In this document: positions 55,260-63,490 of the stretch, piece by piece | Position numbering within the stretch: the first letter of the stretch is position 1 | Layout of the letters: each line of letters opens with the position of its first letter | Origin: Hyphomicrobiales bacterium | GTDB taxonomy: Bacteria > Pseudomonadota > Alphaproteobacteria > Rhizobiales > Rhizobiaceae | DNA: 64,000 nucleotides | Direction: 5' to 3' | NCBI GenBank assembly: GCA_900469475.1 | Contig: UBXG01000008.1 | Coordinates: 124,526-188,525 of the forward strand | Translations under genes and position numbers: made by a program | The notes under the pieces: model-generated | The model's input: only the letters and a program-made list of their open reading frames with translations | What the model was told of the DNA's origin: nothing | The model's database searches: none

Positions 55260-56761
55260 CCGTTACGATCGATAGGCCGCTATCCTGGCGCGACGTCGCC
55301 CGCGTCGGTGCCGGTGAACCCTTGTCTCTTTCCGATGCTGCCTGGGAGCGCGTTGCTCAGGCAAGCCGCATCGTCGAGCGTATCGTGGAAACGGGCGTGC
55401 GCGCCTATGGCGTCAACACTGGCGTCGGCGCGCTTTCCGATACGGTTGTTGATCGCGATTCCCAAAGCCGGCTGTCGCGCAATATCATCCTCAGCCACGC
55501 CTGCGGTGTCGGTCCGCTTTTGCCGGCGCGCGAGGTACGTTCGATCATATCAGCGCAGATCGCCAATTTCGCCCATGGCTATTCCGGTGTGCGGCCCGAG
55601 ATCATCAGGCATCTGGCCGCGTTTCTCGAACATGACTGCATTCCGGAAGTCCCGTCTAAAGGCTCAGCCGGCTATCTCACGCACAATGCCCATACCGCGC
55701 TCGTCCTGATCGGCGAGGGCAGGGCTGTCGTGAAAGGCAAGTCGATGAGTGGTGCCGAGGCGCTCGCGGCGATTGGCCTGAGCCCCCTAGTGCTCGGCGC
55801 CAAAGAGGGCTTAAGCCTCGTCAATGGCACGGCCTGCGCCACGGGATTGTCGGCGCTTGCCGTCTCCCGTGCCGAGCACCTGCTCGATTGGGCCGATGCC
55901 ATCGCCGCGCTGACCTTGGAAGCCGTTGGCTGCCAGATGGCGGCTTTTGATGAGAAGGTACTGGCGCTGCGCCCATCGGCTGGTATCGCCAAGGTCGGGC
56001 GCAGCTTGCGCAGCCGTTTGCATGGCAGCGGTCTCGTTGCGGCTGCCCTCGGCCGGCGGACGCAGGATGCGCTGAGCCTGAGGTCGGTCCCCCACGCCCA
56101 TGGCGCGGCTTGGGATGTCTTCGAACAGACGGCTTATATCGTCAATCAGGAACTCGCCTCGGTCACCGATAATCCGGCTGTTTCAGGCACGCCGGAGCAG
56201 CCGGTTGTCTCTTCCGAGGCGCATGCGGTGGCACCCGCTCTCGGGCAAGCGGCTGATAGCCTGGCAATCGCGGTTGCTCAGATTGCTGCCATGAGCGAGC
56301 GCCGGACGGATCGCCTTGTCAATCCGCTGGTCAGCGGCCTGCCGCCGTTTCTTGCAAGCGACGCCGGCAGCCATTCCGGTTTCATGATCGCGCAATACAC
56401 GGCAGCGGCGCTGAGCAACGACAACCGGCGGCTCGCCGCACCGGCATCGCTCGATGGCGGCCTGACCTCCGGTCTCCAGGAAGACTTCCTGGCCCATCCG
56501 ACCGCTGCGGCCAACAAGCTGCTCGCCATCCTCGACAATGCCGAATATATCCTGGCCATCGAGCTGATGGCGGCGGCGCAGGCACATGATTTCCTCGTTT
56601 CGAAGGGTGCCAGAGCGCCAGGAACGGAGCGCATCCACGCAGCTGTCCGTTCATGCGTGCCCGTTTATGGCGACGATCGTCCCTTGAATGCGGATATGGA
56701 AGCCTTGCGGGCCATGATCGCCAAGACCGCGCCGCCTGCGGAAAACCAAACTGGAGCATGA
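55256..56761 (+). CDS. Histidine-ammonia-lyase homologue lacking the MIO motif
   Basis: 501 residues aligning end to end with HAL/PAL lyases: Tyr51 in AYGVNTGVG (HAL Tyr53), His81 in LSHACGVG (HAL His83), [12 protein letters not shown], Arg276 and GLQED (Glu409, HAL Glu414). However, at the place where HAL has GSVGASGDLAPLAH, this protein reads [11 protein letters not shown] (136-146), three residues shorter and without the Ala-Ser-Gly that cyclises to MIO. QDPYSLR becomes QDALSLR (Leu273 for Tyr280), and the GNFHG loop becomes SEAHA. Ammonia removal from histidine by the MIO route is therefore unlikely. It may eliminate a better leaving group such as a methylated amine, as MIO-less relatives like ergothionase are thought to do (my recollection). 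Coupled to the importer ATPase. Confidence 0.85.
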   Translation: MTVTIDRPLSWRDVARVGAGEPLSLSDAAWERVAQASRIVERIVETGVRAYGVNTGVGALSDTVVDRDSQSRLSRNIILSHACGVGPLLPAREVRSIISAQIANFAHGYSGVRPEIIRHLAAFLEHDCIPEVPSKGSAGYLTHNAHTALVLIGEGRAVVKGKSMSGAEALAAIGLSPLVLGAKEGLSLVNGTACATGLSALAVSRAEHLLDWADAIAALTLEAVGCQMAAFDEKVLALRPSAGIAKVGRSLRSRLHGSGLVAAALGRRTQDALSLRSVPHAHGAAWDVFEQTAYIVNQELASVTDNPAVSGTPEQPVVSSEAHAVAPALGQAADSLAIAVAQIAAMSERRTDRLVNPLVSGLPPFLASDAGSHSGFMIAQYTAAALSNDNRRLAAPASLDGGLTSGLQEDFLAHPTAAANKLLAILDNAEYILAIELMAAAQAHDFLVSKGARAPGTERIHAAVRSCVPVYGDDRPLNADMEALRAMIAKTAPPAENQTGA

Positions 56762-56762
56762 A

Positions 56763-57911
56763 ATGACTGCGGAATTCGACCTTGCCGTCGTCGGCCTCGG
56801 CGCGATGGGAAGTGCAGCCTTGTCTTTCGCAGCGGCGCGCGGTGCAAAGGCGATCGGGATCGAGGCGCATTTCCCCGCTCATTCCCTCAGCTCCTCGCAT
56901 GGCGATAGCCGCCTGATCCGCCTCGGCTATTTCGAAGATCCGTCCTATGTTCCCTTGCTGAAGCGTGCCTATCAAAACTGGCGCTCGCTGGAGGCAAGGC
57001 TGCGGGCCGAAATCCTGACGGTGACAGGTGTCCTGCAGATCGGCACGCCCGACAGCAAGATCGTCAGCGGTACGCGCGCTTCCTGCGACATGCACGACCT
57101 GCCGCATGAGATACTCGATCGCGACGCCATGAAACGCCGCTTTCCGGCTTTCGCGCTGGACGACGGGGAGGTCGGCCTGCTCGATCCTCAGGGCGGCTAT
57201 GTCAGGCCTGAAGCGGCGATCATGGGCTATTTGAAGCTTGCGGCCGAAGACGGTGCCGTCCTGCATTTCGGCGAGCGCGTCATCGCGATCGAGCCAGACG
57301 ATACGGGCGTGACCGTCGTTTCCTCAACTGGGCGATATCGCGCCCGCAAGGTGATCGTCGCAACCGGCGCGTGGATTGCCGAGCTTGTGCCACAGCTGAA
57401 GGCGCATGCCCAGCCTATCCGGCAGGTGGTTGCCTGGTATCAGCCGAGGGATGGCTTCGTTGCCGAACCGCAACGCATGCCATGCTTCCTGCGCGATGAA
57501 GGAGCGGAAGGTTCCTATTTCGGCTTCCCGGCCATCGGGGTCGATGGTGTGAAGATCGGCCGCCATGCGCATTTCCGTGAGCCGATTGACCCGACCCTTC
57601 CCAATCCGCCGGTGAACGATACCGACACCGATCTGCTCGACAATTTTGCTCGCAAGCGACTACCGAATGCAGCCTCATTTCGCGGGCGCGCGACCACCTG
57701 CCGCTATACCATGCTGCCGAGCGAGGATTTTCTCATCGATAGGGTGCCCGGACAGCCGAATGTGGTGGTCTCGTCGGCCTGTTCCGGCCATGGCTTCAAG
57801 TTTACGAGCGTAATCGGCGAAATCCTTGCGGATTTGGCGCTGGAAGGCGGAAGCGCGTTTCCGACCGCCTTGTTTTCCTTCGAGAAGCATTTTGGCGGTC
57901 TGGGAATATAG
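56763..57911 (+). CDS. Sarcosine oxidase/N-methyltryptophan oxidase-like flavoenzyme
   Basis: 382 residues of the monomeric sarcosine oxidase (MSOX/SolA) family. FAD site LAVVGLGAMGSAALSFAA; SSHGDSRLIRLGYFEDPSYV is the MSOX-type SHGxSR segment; covalent-flavin Cys is Cys313 in TTCRYTMLPSEDFLID; CSGHGFKF near the end binds the substrate carboxylate. Family members oxidise N-methyl amino acids, giving formaldehyde, H2O2 and the free amine. It begins one base after the lyase stop and ends the operon, so it likely acts on the same compound family. Confidence 0.88.
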   Translation: MTAEFDLAVVGLGAMGSAALSFAAARGAKAIGIEAHFPAHSLSSSHGDSRLIRLGYFEDPSYVPLLKRAYQNWRSLEARLRAEILTVTGVLQIGTPDSKIVSGTRASCDMHDLPHEILDRDAMKRRFPAFALDDGEVGLLDPQGGYVRPEAAIMGYLKLAAEDGAVLHFGERVIAIEPDDTGVTVVSSTGRYRARKVIVATGAWIAELVPQLKAHAQPIRQVVAWYQPRDGFVAEPQRMPCFLRDEGAEGSYFGFPAIGVDGVKIGRHAHFREPIDPTLPNPPVNDTDTDLLDNFARKRLPNAASFRGRATTCRYTMLPSEDFLIDRVPGQPNVVVSSACSGHGFKFTSVIGEILADLALEGGSAFPTALFSFEKHFGGLGI

Positions 57912-57932
57912 GCCACCAATCTCGCGCGCAAT

Positions 57933-58427
57933 TCAACCGATCGTCATGCGTCGCAGCACGTCCGATCGGAAATAGAAATGTTGGACGAGTGCGCCGAGGA
58001 TGTGAAGGACGACGACGATCCAGAGCAGGGACTTGATTGGTCCGCCATGAACGAATGCCGCCGTATCGATCCCCAGATAGTAGGCTGCGATACCCGACAG
58101 CGGCATTGCAAAGATCAGCACATAGAGCAGGACATGTGTCAGCTGCGCGAGGTAGTGCAGGAAGGCAGGCTGGCCATCCGGCGTAGCGGGGACGTCGGAC
58201 GAAAATCTGATTGCAAGGCGCAGGACGGCGAGCAACAGGACAGCAATGCCGGCATAGGCGTGAATATTGGCGCTGGAGATATCGGCTGGCGTCGGCACCT
58301 GGCCATGACGAATAAGACGCCGCCATGCATTCATCCCATCCGGAAACAAGAGATTGAAGAAGATCAGCAGCGCCATGAGCCAATGAAGGACGCGTTGCGG
58401 AACGGAATAGGCGGATCTTGCAGACAT
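57933..58427 (-). CDS. Cytochrome b561
   Basis: 164-residue inner membrane protein with four hydrophobic segments. The haem-binding histidines appear as HWLMALLIFFN (His15), NIHAYAGIAVLLL, HYLAQLTHVLLYVLIFAMPL and LHILGALVQHF, as in bacterial YceJ/CybB-type b561. It moves electrons from quinol, possibly to superoxide or another partner. AGGAGG precedes ATG 58427 and an Irr-box-like sequence lies right before it. Confidence 0.92.
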   Translation of the reverse strand: MSARSAYSVPQRVLHWLMALLIFFNLLFPDGMNAWRRLIRHGQVPTPADISSANIHAYAGIAVLLLAVLRLAIRFSSDVPATPDGQPAFLHYLAQLTHVLLYVLIFAMPLSGIAAYYLGIDTAAFVHGGPIKSLLWIVVVLHILGALVQHFYFRSDVLRRMTIG

Positions 58428-58440
58428 CGTGCCTCCTTAG

Positions 58441-58457
58441 ATTGGAATTATTCTAAA
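58441..58457 (-). promoter_or_regulatory. Candidate Irr (ICE) box upstream of cytochrome b561
   Basis: ATTGGAATTATTCTAAA compares with the Irr control element TTTAGAA-N3-TTCTAAA at 12 of 14 defined positions, with a perfect right half. It begins 14 bp upstream of the b561 start. A second ATTCTAA at 58469-58475 stands 19 bp away as a direct repeat. Irr regulates haem and iron genes in rhizobia. Confidence 0.4.
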
Positions 58458-58499
58458 GGTAGGACATGATTCTAACGGGAACCTGAACGTGCCTCCCGC

Positions 58500-58513
58500 A
58501 ATGAAATTTCATT
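58500..58513. promoter_or_regulatory. Fourteen-base perfect palindrome
   Basis: AATGAAATTTCATT, about 75 bp upstream of the b561 start, in a gap (58428-58643) without other genes. It could be an operator for a dimeric regulator; no partner identified. Confidence 0.3.
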
Positions 58514-58643
58514 ACCTGTTCATATAAAGCTAGGGTTCGATCTCTTTTATTGCCTCTAGGCTCGGGCATCGAAGCCAGCCGCTGCGATCCCGCATAAGGA
58601 TAGGCGGCGGCCCCTCGTTCATGAAGCCGCCGCTCGGATTGCC

Positions 58644-59402
58644 TTACTTGCCGGCGTCCTTGGCCGCCTTCTCGATCACGGTGGCCACTTTTTCCGGCTG
58701 CGAGGCGAAGACGGCATGACTTGCCTCGATTTCGGTCACGTCGCTGCTGGCACGCTTTGCCATGTCGCGCTCGAGCTCGGGATTGATGGAGCGGTCATTG
58801 GTTGCGACGATGGCCCAGCTCTTCTTCGCCTTCCAGGCAGGATCGCCAACTTTGGCGGTGAAGGCGGCCTTTGATGCAAAGACCTGCGATTTCGCCAGGA
58901 AGCTGGCTTCATCCTTCGGCAGGTCGGCTGCAAAGTCGGCGGCGAATGTCGCGGGATCGAGATAAAGATATTGGCCGTCTTTGGTTTCGCGGATGTTCAT
59001 GCTGCCTGCAGGCTTCGAGCTCGCAAGGCTGATCAGGCTTTCGCCCTTGTCCGGCTGAAATGCGGCGACATAGACAAGGCCCGCGACATCCGGGCGATTG
59101 CCCGCTTCGGTGATGACCATGCCGCCATAGCTGTGACCGACGAGCAGGCTCGGTCCGTTCTGGAGGTCGAGCACGCGATTGGTGGCAGCGACATCGTCGG
59201 CAAGCGAGGTGATCGGTTCCTGCACGACCGTGACGTTAAAGCCGTCCTTTTGAAGGATATCGGCGGTCTTGCGCCATCCGGAGCCGTCGGCAAGAGCGCC
59301 GTGGACGATGACAATATTCTTTATCTCGGCCGACTGCGCCGCAAAGGCGAAAGTGCTTGCGGCAAGCCCGAGGGCGGCGATGGAAAGAAAACGGATCTTC
59401 AT
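58644..59402 (-). CDS. Exported alpha/beta hydrolase (EstC-like)
   Basis: 252 residues with a signal peptide (about 1-24, cleavage near AQSAE). The hydrolase core has IVIVHGALADGSGW (oxyanion part), nucleophile Ser91 in GHSYGG and a late His in EASHAVFASQPE, with AIVATNDRSINPELERDMA before it. The set is typical of the EstC/salicylate-esterase-like family. It is expected in the periplasm; the substrate is unknown. It is on the same strand as dipZ and 49 bp after it, so the two may be co-transcribed. Confidence 0.88.
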   Translation of the reverse strand: MKIRFLSIAALGLAASTFAFAAQSAEIKNIVIVHGALADGSGWRKTADILQKDGFNVTVVQEPITSLADDVAATNRVLDLQNGPSLLVGHSYGGMVITEAGNRPDVAGLVYVAAFQPDKGESLISLASSKPAGSMNIRETKDGQYLYLDPATFAADFAADLPKDEASFLAKSQVFASKAAFTAKVGDPAWKAKKSWAIVATNDRSINPELERDMAKRASSDVTEIEASHAVFASQPEKVATVIEKAAKDAGK

Positions 59403-59451
59403 GATGTAACTCCTGTGTGTTGAGGTTCATGCTTGGGGTAAGGGGGAAGTT

Positions 59452-61224
59452 TCAGCCGAAGGTGAAGGCGTAGGCCTGCACCCCGGGATCGAGGAAACGG
59501 ATCTCGAAGTTGTGTGCGGTGACGTCACCGGACTGGCGGACAAGTTGGTAGAGCTTGGTGGCAGTCACCGTGCCGTTGCCGTCGGCATCGATATCGGAGC
59601 CGTGGTCGGCGCCGGGCGCCTTCCCATCCACAGTCACCTGGAAACGGATCGGTTTTCCGTCCGCCGAGGGACCAAGGACGAGATGCAGGTCGCGGGCGCT
59701 GAAGCGATAGCTGATGCCGCCGCCTGCCTTGTTGAGCGTCGCCTGCTCGGACCCGACTGTCCAGATGCCGGCCAGTCCCCATTGGTTGAGGCCGGGATTG
59801 GCAACGGAATAGTCGGCGGCGGTGTCGGCCTTCAGGCCTTCAGGGGAGACGAAACCTGTTGCCTGGTTGTAGCCGACATAGGTTTCGCCGGAGCGGATAT
59901 GGCCAAGGTCGGGGCTTGCTTCCGCGCCCTTCGCATCCGGAACGACCGGGTCGTTTTGGGCCATATTGCTGCCTGCTTCGCGAAGAAGGTCCTGGATTGC
60001 CTGTTCCGTTTGGCGATAATTGCCTTCGCCGAAGTGCTGGTAGCGGACCTGCCCCTTGGCATCGATCAGGTAATGGGCCGGCCAGTAATTGTTCTCGAAG
60101 GCGCGCCAGATGCGATAGTCGTTGTCGATTGCGACCGGATAGCCGATCTTAAAGTCGGCGATCGCCTTCTTGACGTTGTCTACGTTCTTTTCGAAGGCGA
60201 ATTCCGGAGCGTGGACGCCGATCACGACGAGACCCTGATCCTTATACTTTTCCGCCCAGGCACGAACATAGGGGATGGTGCGGATGCAGTTGATGCAGGA
60301 ATAGGTCCAGAAGTCGACGAGGACGACCTTGCCGCGAAGTCCGGCCGTCGTCAGTGGCTCAGAGTTCAGCCATGTGACGGCGCCGTCGAGCGAGGGGGCG
60401 GGGCCTTCGATCGGAAGATCGCTGTGGAATGGACGTGCCGCGTCTGTGGCAATCTTCATGGCACTGTTGCTGGCAACCTCGGTCTCCGGGGCTGAGGTCT
60501 TGGGGTGCAGCTTCTCGAGCAAAGCCTGTTCGAAGGAGCCGGTGCTTGCATAGGAGAGGCGGGCGAGCAGGCCGGTATCGAGGCCGAGCGCGATGGCGGC
60601 AACGCCGGCCAGAACAGCCGCGCCTGCGACCTGGCGAATGCGTTCGCTGACGCCGAGGGACTGCTTCATGCGGGCAAAAATCTTGCCGCCGGCAAAGAGA
60701 GCAATAGCAAGCGAGGTCGCGGCACCGGCGCCATAGGCAAGCAGCAGGAAGGTCGTCTGCAGATTGGCGCCCTTCAAGGCCGCGCCTGTCAGGACCAGCC
60801 CGAGGATCGGGCCGGCGCACGGCGCCCAGAGCAGTCCAGTCGCAATGCCGAGTACGAAGGAGCTTCGGACGCTCGACGTAGCGCGTTGAGCGTCGGCGGC
60901 GTTCAGCAGGTTGTTGCCGAGATTGACGGCTGGCCGCGAAAGCGCTGTCGCTATGCGGGGTGAAATCAGGCTCAGGCCGAAGAGGCCGAGCAGCACGATT
61001 GCCGCGAGGCGACCATATTCATTGGCACGGATCGCCCAGGCGCCGCCGACCGCGGCAAGGGTCGCGACAACTGCAAAGGTGAGCGCCATGCCAGCCAGCA
61101 TGGGCAGCGTGCTTCGGACGAAGGGCTGTCCGGCGCGGGCAAAGACGAAGGGGAGGATGGGCAGGATGCACGGACTGAGGATCGTCAGCGCACCGCCGAG
61201 ATAGGCAATGATGAGAAGCGTCAT
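59452..61224 (-). CDS. dipZ: DipZ-like fusion of CcdA and thioredoxin domains
   Basis: 590 residues. An N-terminal CcdA/DsbD-type membrane domain has about six segments and the redox cysteines Cys19 (SPCILP) and Cys136 (APCAGP). A periplasmic TlpA-like thioredoxin domain (about 265-420) has CINC at 310-313 in DFWTYSCINCIRTIP. A C-terminal beta-rich carbohydrate-binding-like domain follows (about 445-590). It should carry electrons from the cytosol to the periplasm for reduction of disulfides or peroxides. It is divergent from a Tat-exported hydrolase across a repeat-rich spacer. Confidence 0.92.
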   Translation of the reverse strand: MTLLIIAYLGGALTILSPCILPILPFVFARAGQPFVRSTLPMLAGMALTFAVVATLAAVGGAWAIRANEYGRLAAIVLLGLFGLSLISPRIATALSRPAVNLGNNLLNAADAQRATSSVRSSFVLGIATGLLWAPCAGPILGLVLTGAALKGANLQTTFLLLAYGAGAATSLAIALFAGGKIFARMKQSLGVSERIRQVAGAAVLAGVAAIALGLDTGLLARLSYASTGSFEQALLEKLHPKTSAPETEVASNSAMKIATDAARPFHSDLPIEGPAPSLDGAVTWLNSEPLTTAGLRGKVVLVDFWTYSCINCIRTIPYVRAWAEKYKDQGLVVIGVHAPEFAFEKNVDNVKKAIADFKIGYPVAIDNDYRIWRAFENNYWPAHYLIDAKGQVRYQHFGEGNYRQTEQAIQDLLREAGSNMAQNDPVVPDAKGAEASPDLGHIRSGETYVGYNQATGFVSPEGLKADTAADYSVANPGLNQWGLAGIWTVGSEQATLNKAGGGISYRFSARDLHLVLGPSADGKPIRFQVTVDGKAPGADHGSDIDADGNGTVTATKLYQLVRQSGDVTAHNFEIRFLDPGVQAYAFTFG

Positions 61225-61368
61225 CGTCTTGTTCCTTTAAAAACGATCGGCTAGCTGCGAACGGCGACGTGCCGTGCTCAGCAGTGACGCCATCTGCCGG
61301 TGGCGACGTATCTCGAATGTGTCTGGTTGACTGCGAGAATGTACCGAAACGTCGATGTCTCCGGCTTC

Positions 61369-61383
61369 GATACATTGCGATAC
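61369..61383 (+). promoter_or_regulatory. GATAC-N5-GATAC direct repeat, candidate response-regulator site
   Basis: Two GATAC units spaced ten bases start to start, followed by GATCG in the same phase (61389). One-turn spacing is typical of OmpR-family dimers bound head to tail. The OmpR-type gene at 62750 is the obvious candidate. Confidence 0.45.
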
Positions 61384-61459
61384 AAACTGATCGGTGCGGC
61401 CGCGATTTTGCCGATCTCTCACGCACCGGCAGCGCTTCGTCTGTCAAAGAACGTGGATT

Positions 61460-61474
61460 GTATCAGACTGTATC
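61460..61474 (-). promoter_or_regulatory. GTATC-N5-GTATC direct repeat, mirror site
   Basis: Same unit as at 61369-61383 but on the opposite strand, again at ten-base spacing. It is 110 bp upstream of the hydrolase ATG. The opposite orientation of the pair suits control of divergent genes. Confidence 0.45.
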
Positions 61475-61583
61475 TGTGCGGCCTGAAGCTACACAGATAT
61501 TCAAAAGGCCGCTGCCTGCGACACATCGGAGATACATGTGGCTGGCTTTCTAGGGTTCACGATCCAATCTACAGGAGAGACAG

Positions 61584-62636
61584 ATGTCCGAGGAAATCAA
61601 CCACACCCGCCGCCGCTTTTTTGGCATGGCCGCCATCGCTGTTGCCGCCGCTGAATTCGGTCTGCCTGCAATCGCCGGTGCGCAGGAAACAAAGGCTTCC
61701 ACATTGACCCTCCCCGTCGTTAAGGCCGGCACCCACACCTCTTTCGACGCGCTGAAGCAGATCAAAGCCGGTGTGCTCAATGTCGGTTACGCCGAAGCCG
61801 GTCCGGCCAACGGCCCCGTCGTGCTGCTGTTGCACGGCTGGCCCTATGACATTTACAGCTTCGTCGATGTCGCGCCGCTTTTGGCAGATGCCGGCTATCG
61901 CGTCATCATTCCCTATCTTCGCGGCTACGGAACCACTCGTTTCCTTTCGAAGGACACGCCGCGCAACGGTCAGCAGGCAGCACTTGCCGTCGATATGATT
62001 GCGCTTCTTGATGCGCTGAAGATCGAAAAGGTTGTTGTTGCCGGTTACGACTGGGGCGGCCGCACCGCCGATATCATGGCGGCACTCTGGCCGGAACGCT
62101 GCAAGGCGCTGGTTTCGGTCAGCGGCTATCTCATCGGCAGCCAGGAGGTCAACCGCAAGCCGCTGCCGCCAAAGGCAGAGCTCGCCTGGTGGTACCAGTT
62201 CTATTTCGCCACCGAGCGCGGCCGTCTCGGCTACCAGGAAAATCGGCACGATTTCGCAAAGCTGATCTGGCAAACCGCCTCGCCGCGATGGGCCTTTGAT
62301 GACACCACTTTCGATCGGTCGGCTGCCGCGTTCGACAATCTGGACCATGTCGATATCGTCATCCACAATTACCGCTGGCGTCTCGGTCTCGTCGAAGGCG
62401 AGGCGAAGTTCGATGCTTATGAAAAGAAGCTCGCCGTCGGCCCGGTGATTTCGATCCCGACCATCACCATGGAAGGTGACGCCAACGGCGCGCCGCATCC
62501 GGAACCCGCGGCCTATCGCGGCAAGTTCTCGGGCAAGTATGAGCATCGCACGATCACCGGTGGCATCGGCCACAATCTTCCCCAGGAAGCACCGCAAGCC
62601 TTCGCCCAGGCTGTGATAGATGTTGATCGTTTCTAG
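61584..62636 (+). CDS. Tat-exported alpha/beta hydrolase, epoxide-hydrolase-like
   Basis: 350 residues. A twin-arginine signal peptide with THTRRRFFGMAA-type motif (NHTRRRFFGMAA at 6-17) and a cleavage near IAGAQE. The fold has HGWPYDIYSF (oxyanion motif HGWP, 84-87), nucleophile Asp156 in AGYDWGGR and a late catalytic His in GGIGHNLPQE. An Asp nucleophile places it with epoxide hydrolases and haloalkane dehalogenases rather than esterases. Divergent from dipZ; the two-component system follows 113 bp downstream. Confidence 0.9.
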   Translation: MSEEINHTRRRFFGMAAIAVAAAEFGLPAIAGAQETKASTLTLPVVKAGTHTSFDALKQIKAGVLNVGYAEAGPANGPVVLLLHGWPYDIYSFVDVAPLLADAGYRVIIPYLRGYGTTRFLSKDTPRNGQQAALAVDMIALLDALKIEKVVVAGYDWGGRTADIMAALWPERCKALVSVSGYLIGSQEVNRKPLPPKAELAWWYQFYFATERGRLGYQENRHDFAKLIWQTASPRWAFDDTTFDRSAAAFDNLDHVDIVIHNYRWRLGLVEGEAKFDAYEKKLAVGPVISIPTITMEGDANGAPHPEPAAYRGKFSGKYEHRTITGGIGHNLPQEAPQAFAQAVIDVDRF

Positions 62637-62749
62637 TTCGGCGGTAGCGTGCGGGAGGGCGCCGGCGTAAGCTGTCGCCCTTAGCCGTTGGCGCCACAAG
62701 GGATGAATATTCGTAGCTTGATGCTTACGATGATGAGTGGGAAATCAAG

Positions 62750-63490
62750 ATGGATCATGTCGACCATATCCTGATCGTTGATGACGATCGGGAAATCCGG
62801 GAGCTGGTGTCGAGCTACCTGAAGAAGAATGGGCTAAGAGCGACGACGGCTGCCGATGGCCGCCAGATGCGCAGTTTCCTTGAGGCCAATTCGGTCGATC
62901 TGATCGTGCTCGACGTGATGATGCCGGGCGACGACGGGCTGGTGCTGTGTCGCGAGCTTCGCGCCGGAAAGCACAAGGCGACGCCTATCCTCATGCTGAC
63001 GGCGCGCAGCGACGAGATGGACCGCATTCTCGGCCTCGAAATGGGCGCGGACGATTACCTGGCCAAGCCTTTCGCCGCCCGCGAGCTGCTTGCCCGCATC
63101 AAGGCGGTTCTGCGCCGCACCCGTATGCTGCCGCCCAATCTGCAGATCAGCGAGGCCGGCCAATTGCTGGTCTTTGGGGACTGGCGGCTCGACACGGTCG
63201 GGCGTCATCTGCTGGACAAGGACGGCACGGAGATCACACTCAGCGGCGCGGAATACCGCCTGCTGCGCGTCTTCATCGATCACCCGCAGCGGGTGCTCAA
63301 TCGTGATCAGCTTCTGAATCTGACACAAGGCCGCGATGCCGACCTCTTCGATCGTTCCATCGACTTGCTTGTCAGCCGTCTCCGCCAGCGACTGGGGGAT
63401 GACGCGCGGGAGCCGATGTATATCAAGACGGTGCGCAGCGAAGGTTATGTCTTCTCCGTGCCGGTGGAAATTGCGGAGCTTCGCCCATGA
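62750..63490 (+). CDS. OmpR-family response regulator
   Basis: 246 residues. Receiver domain with acidic pocket HILIVDDDREIREL, phospho-acceptor Asp55 in LIVLDVMMPGDDG, Thr84 and Lys106 in DYLAKPFAARELLARI; winged-helix domain (about 150-240) with LSGAEYRLLRVFIDHPQRVL, LSRLRQRLGDDAREP-like SRLRQRLGDDAREP and IKTVRSEGYVFSVPV. Overlaps the sensor kinase start by ATGA. It may bind the GATAC repeats before the Tat-exported hydrolase gene. Confidence 0.94.
   Translation: MDHVDHILIVDDDREIRELVSSYLKKNGLRATTAADGRQMRSFLEANSVDLIVLDVMMPGDDGLVLCRELRAGKHKATPILMLTARSDEMDRILGLEMGADDYLAKPFAARELLARIKAVLRRTRMLPPNLQISEAGQLLVFGDWRLDTVGRHLLDKDGTEITLSGAEYRLLRVFIDHPQRVLNRDQLLNLTQGRDADLFDRSIDLLVSRLRQRLGDDAREPMYIKTVRSEGYVFSVPVEIAELRP

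Larger units (their letters stand above)
61225..61583. promoter_or_regulatory. Divergent control region between dipZ and the Tat-exported hydrolase
   Basis: About 360 bp without a gene. It contains GATAC-N5-GATAC at 61369-61383 and its mirror GTATC-N5-GTATC at 61460-61474, plus a single GATAC at 61530-61534. A ribosome site ACAGGAGAG precedes the hydrolase start. It should hold promoters for both directions. Confidence 0.55.

Noticed and set aside
55256..56761. Naming the lyase hutH
   Set aside because: Missing MIO segment and Tyr280 make ordinary histidine ammonia-lyase activity unlikely.
59512..60495. Plus-strand open frame of 327 codons opposite dipZ
   Set aside because: Antisense shadow; the thioredoxin CINC and CcdA motifs are on the minus strand.
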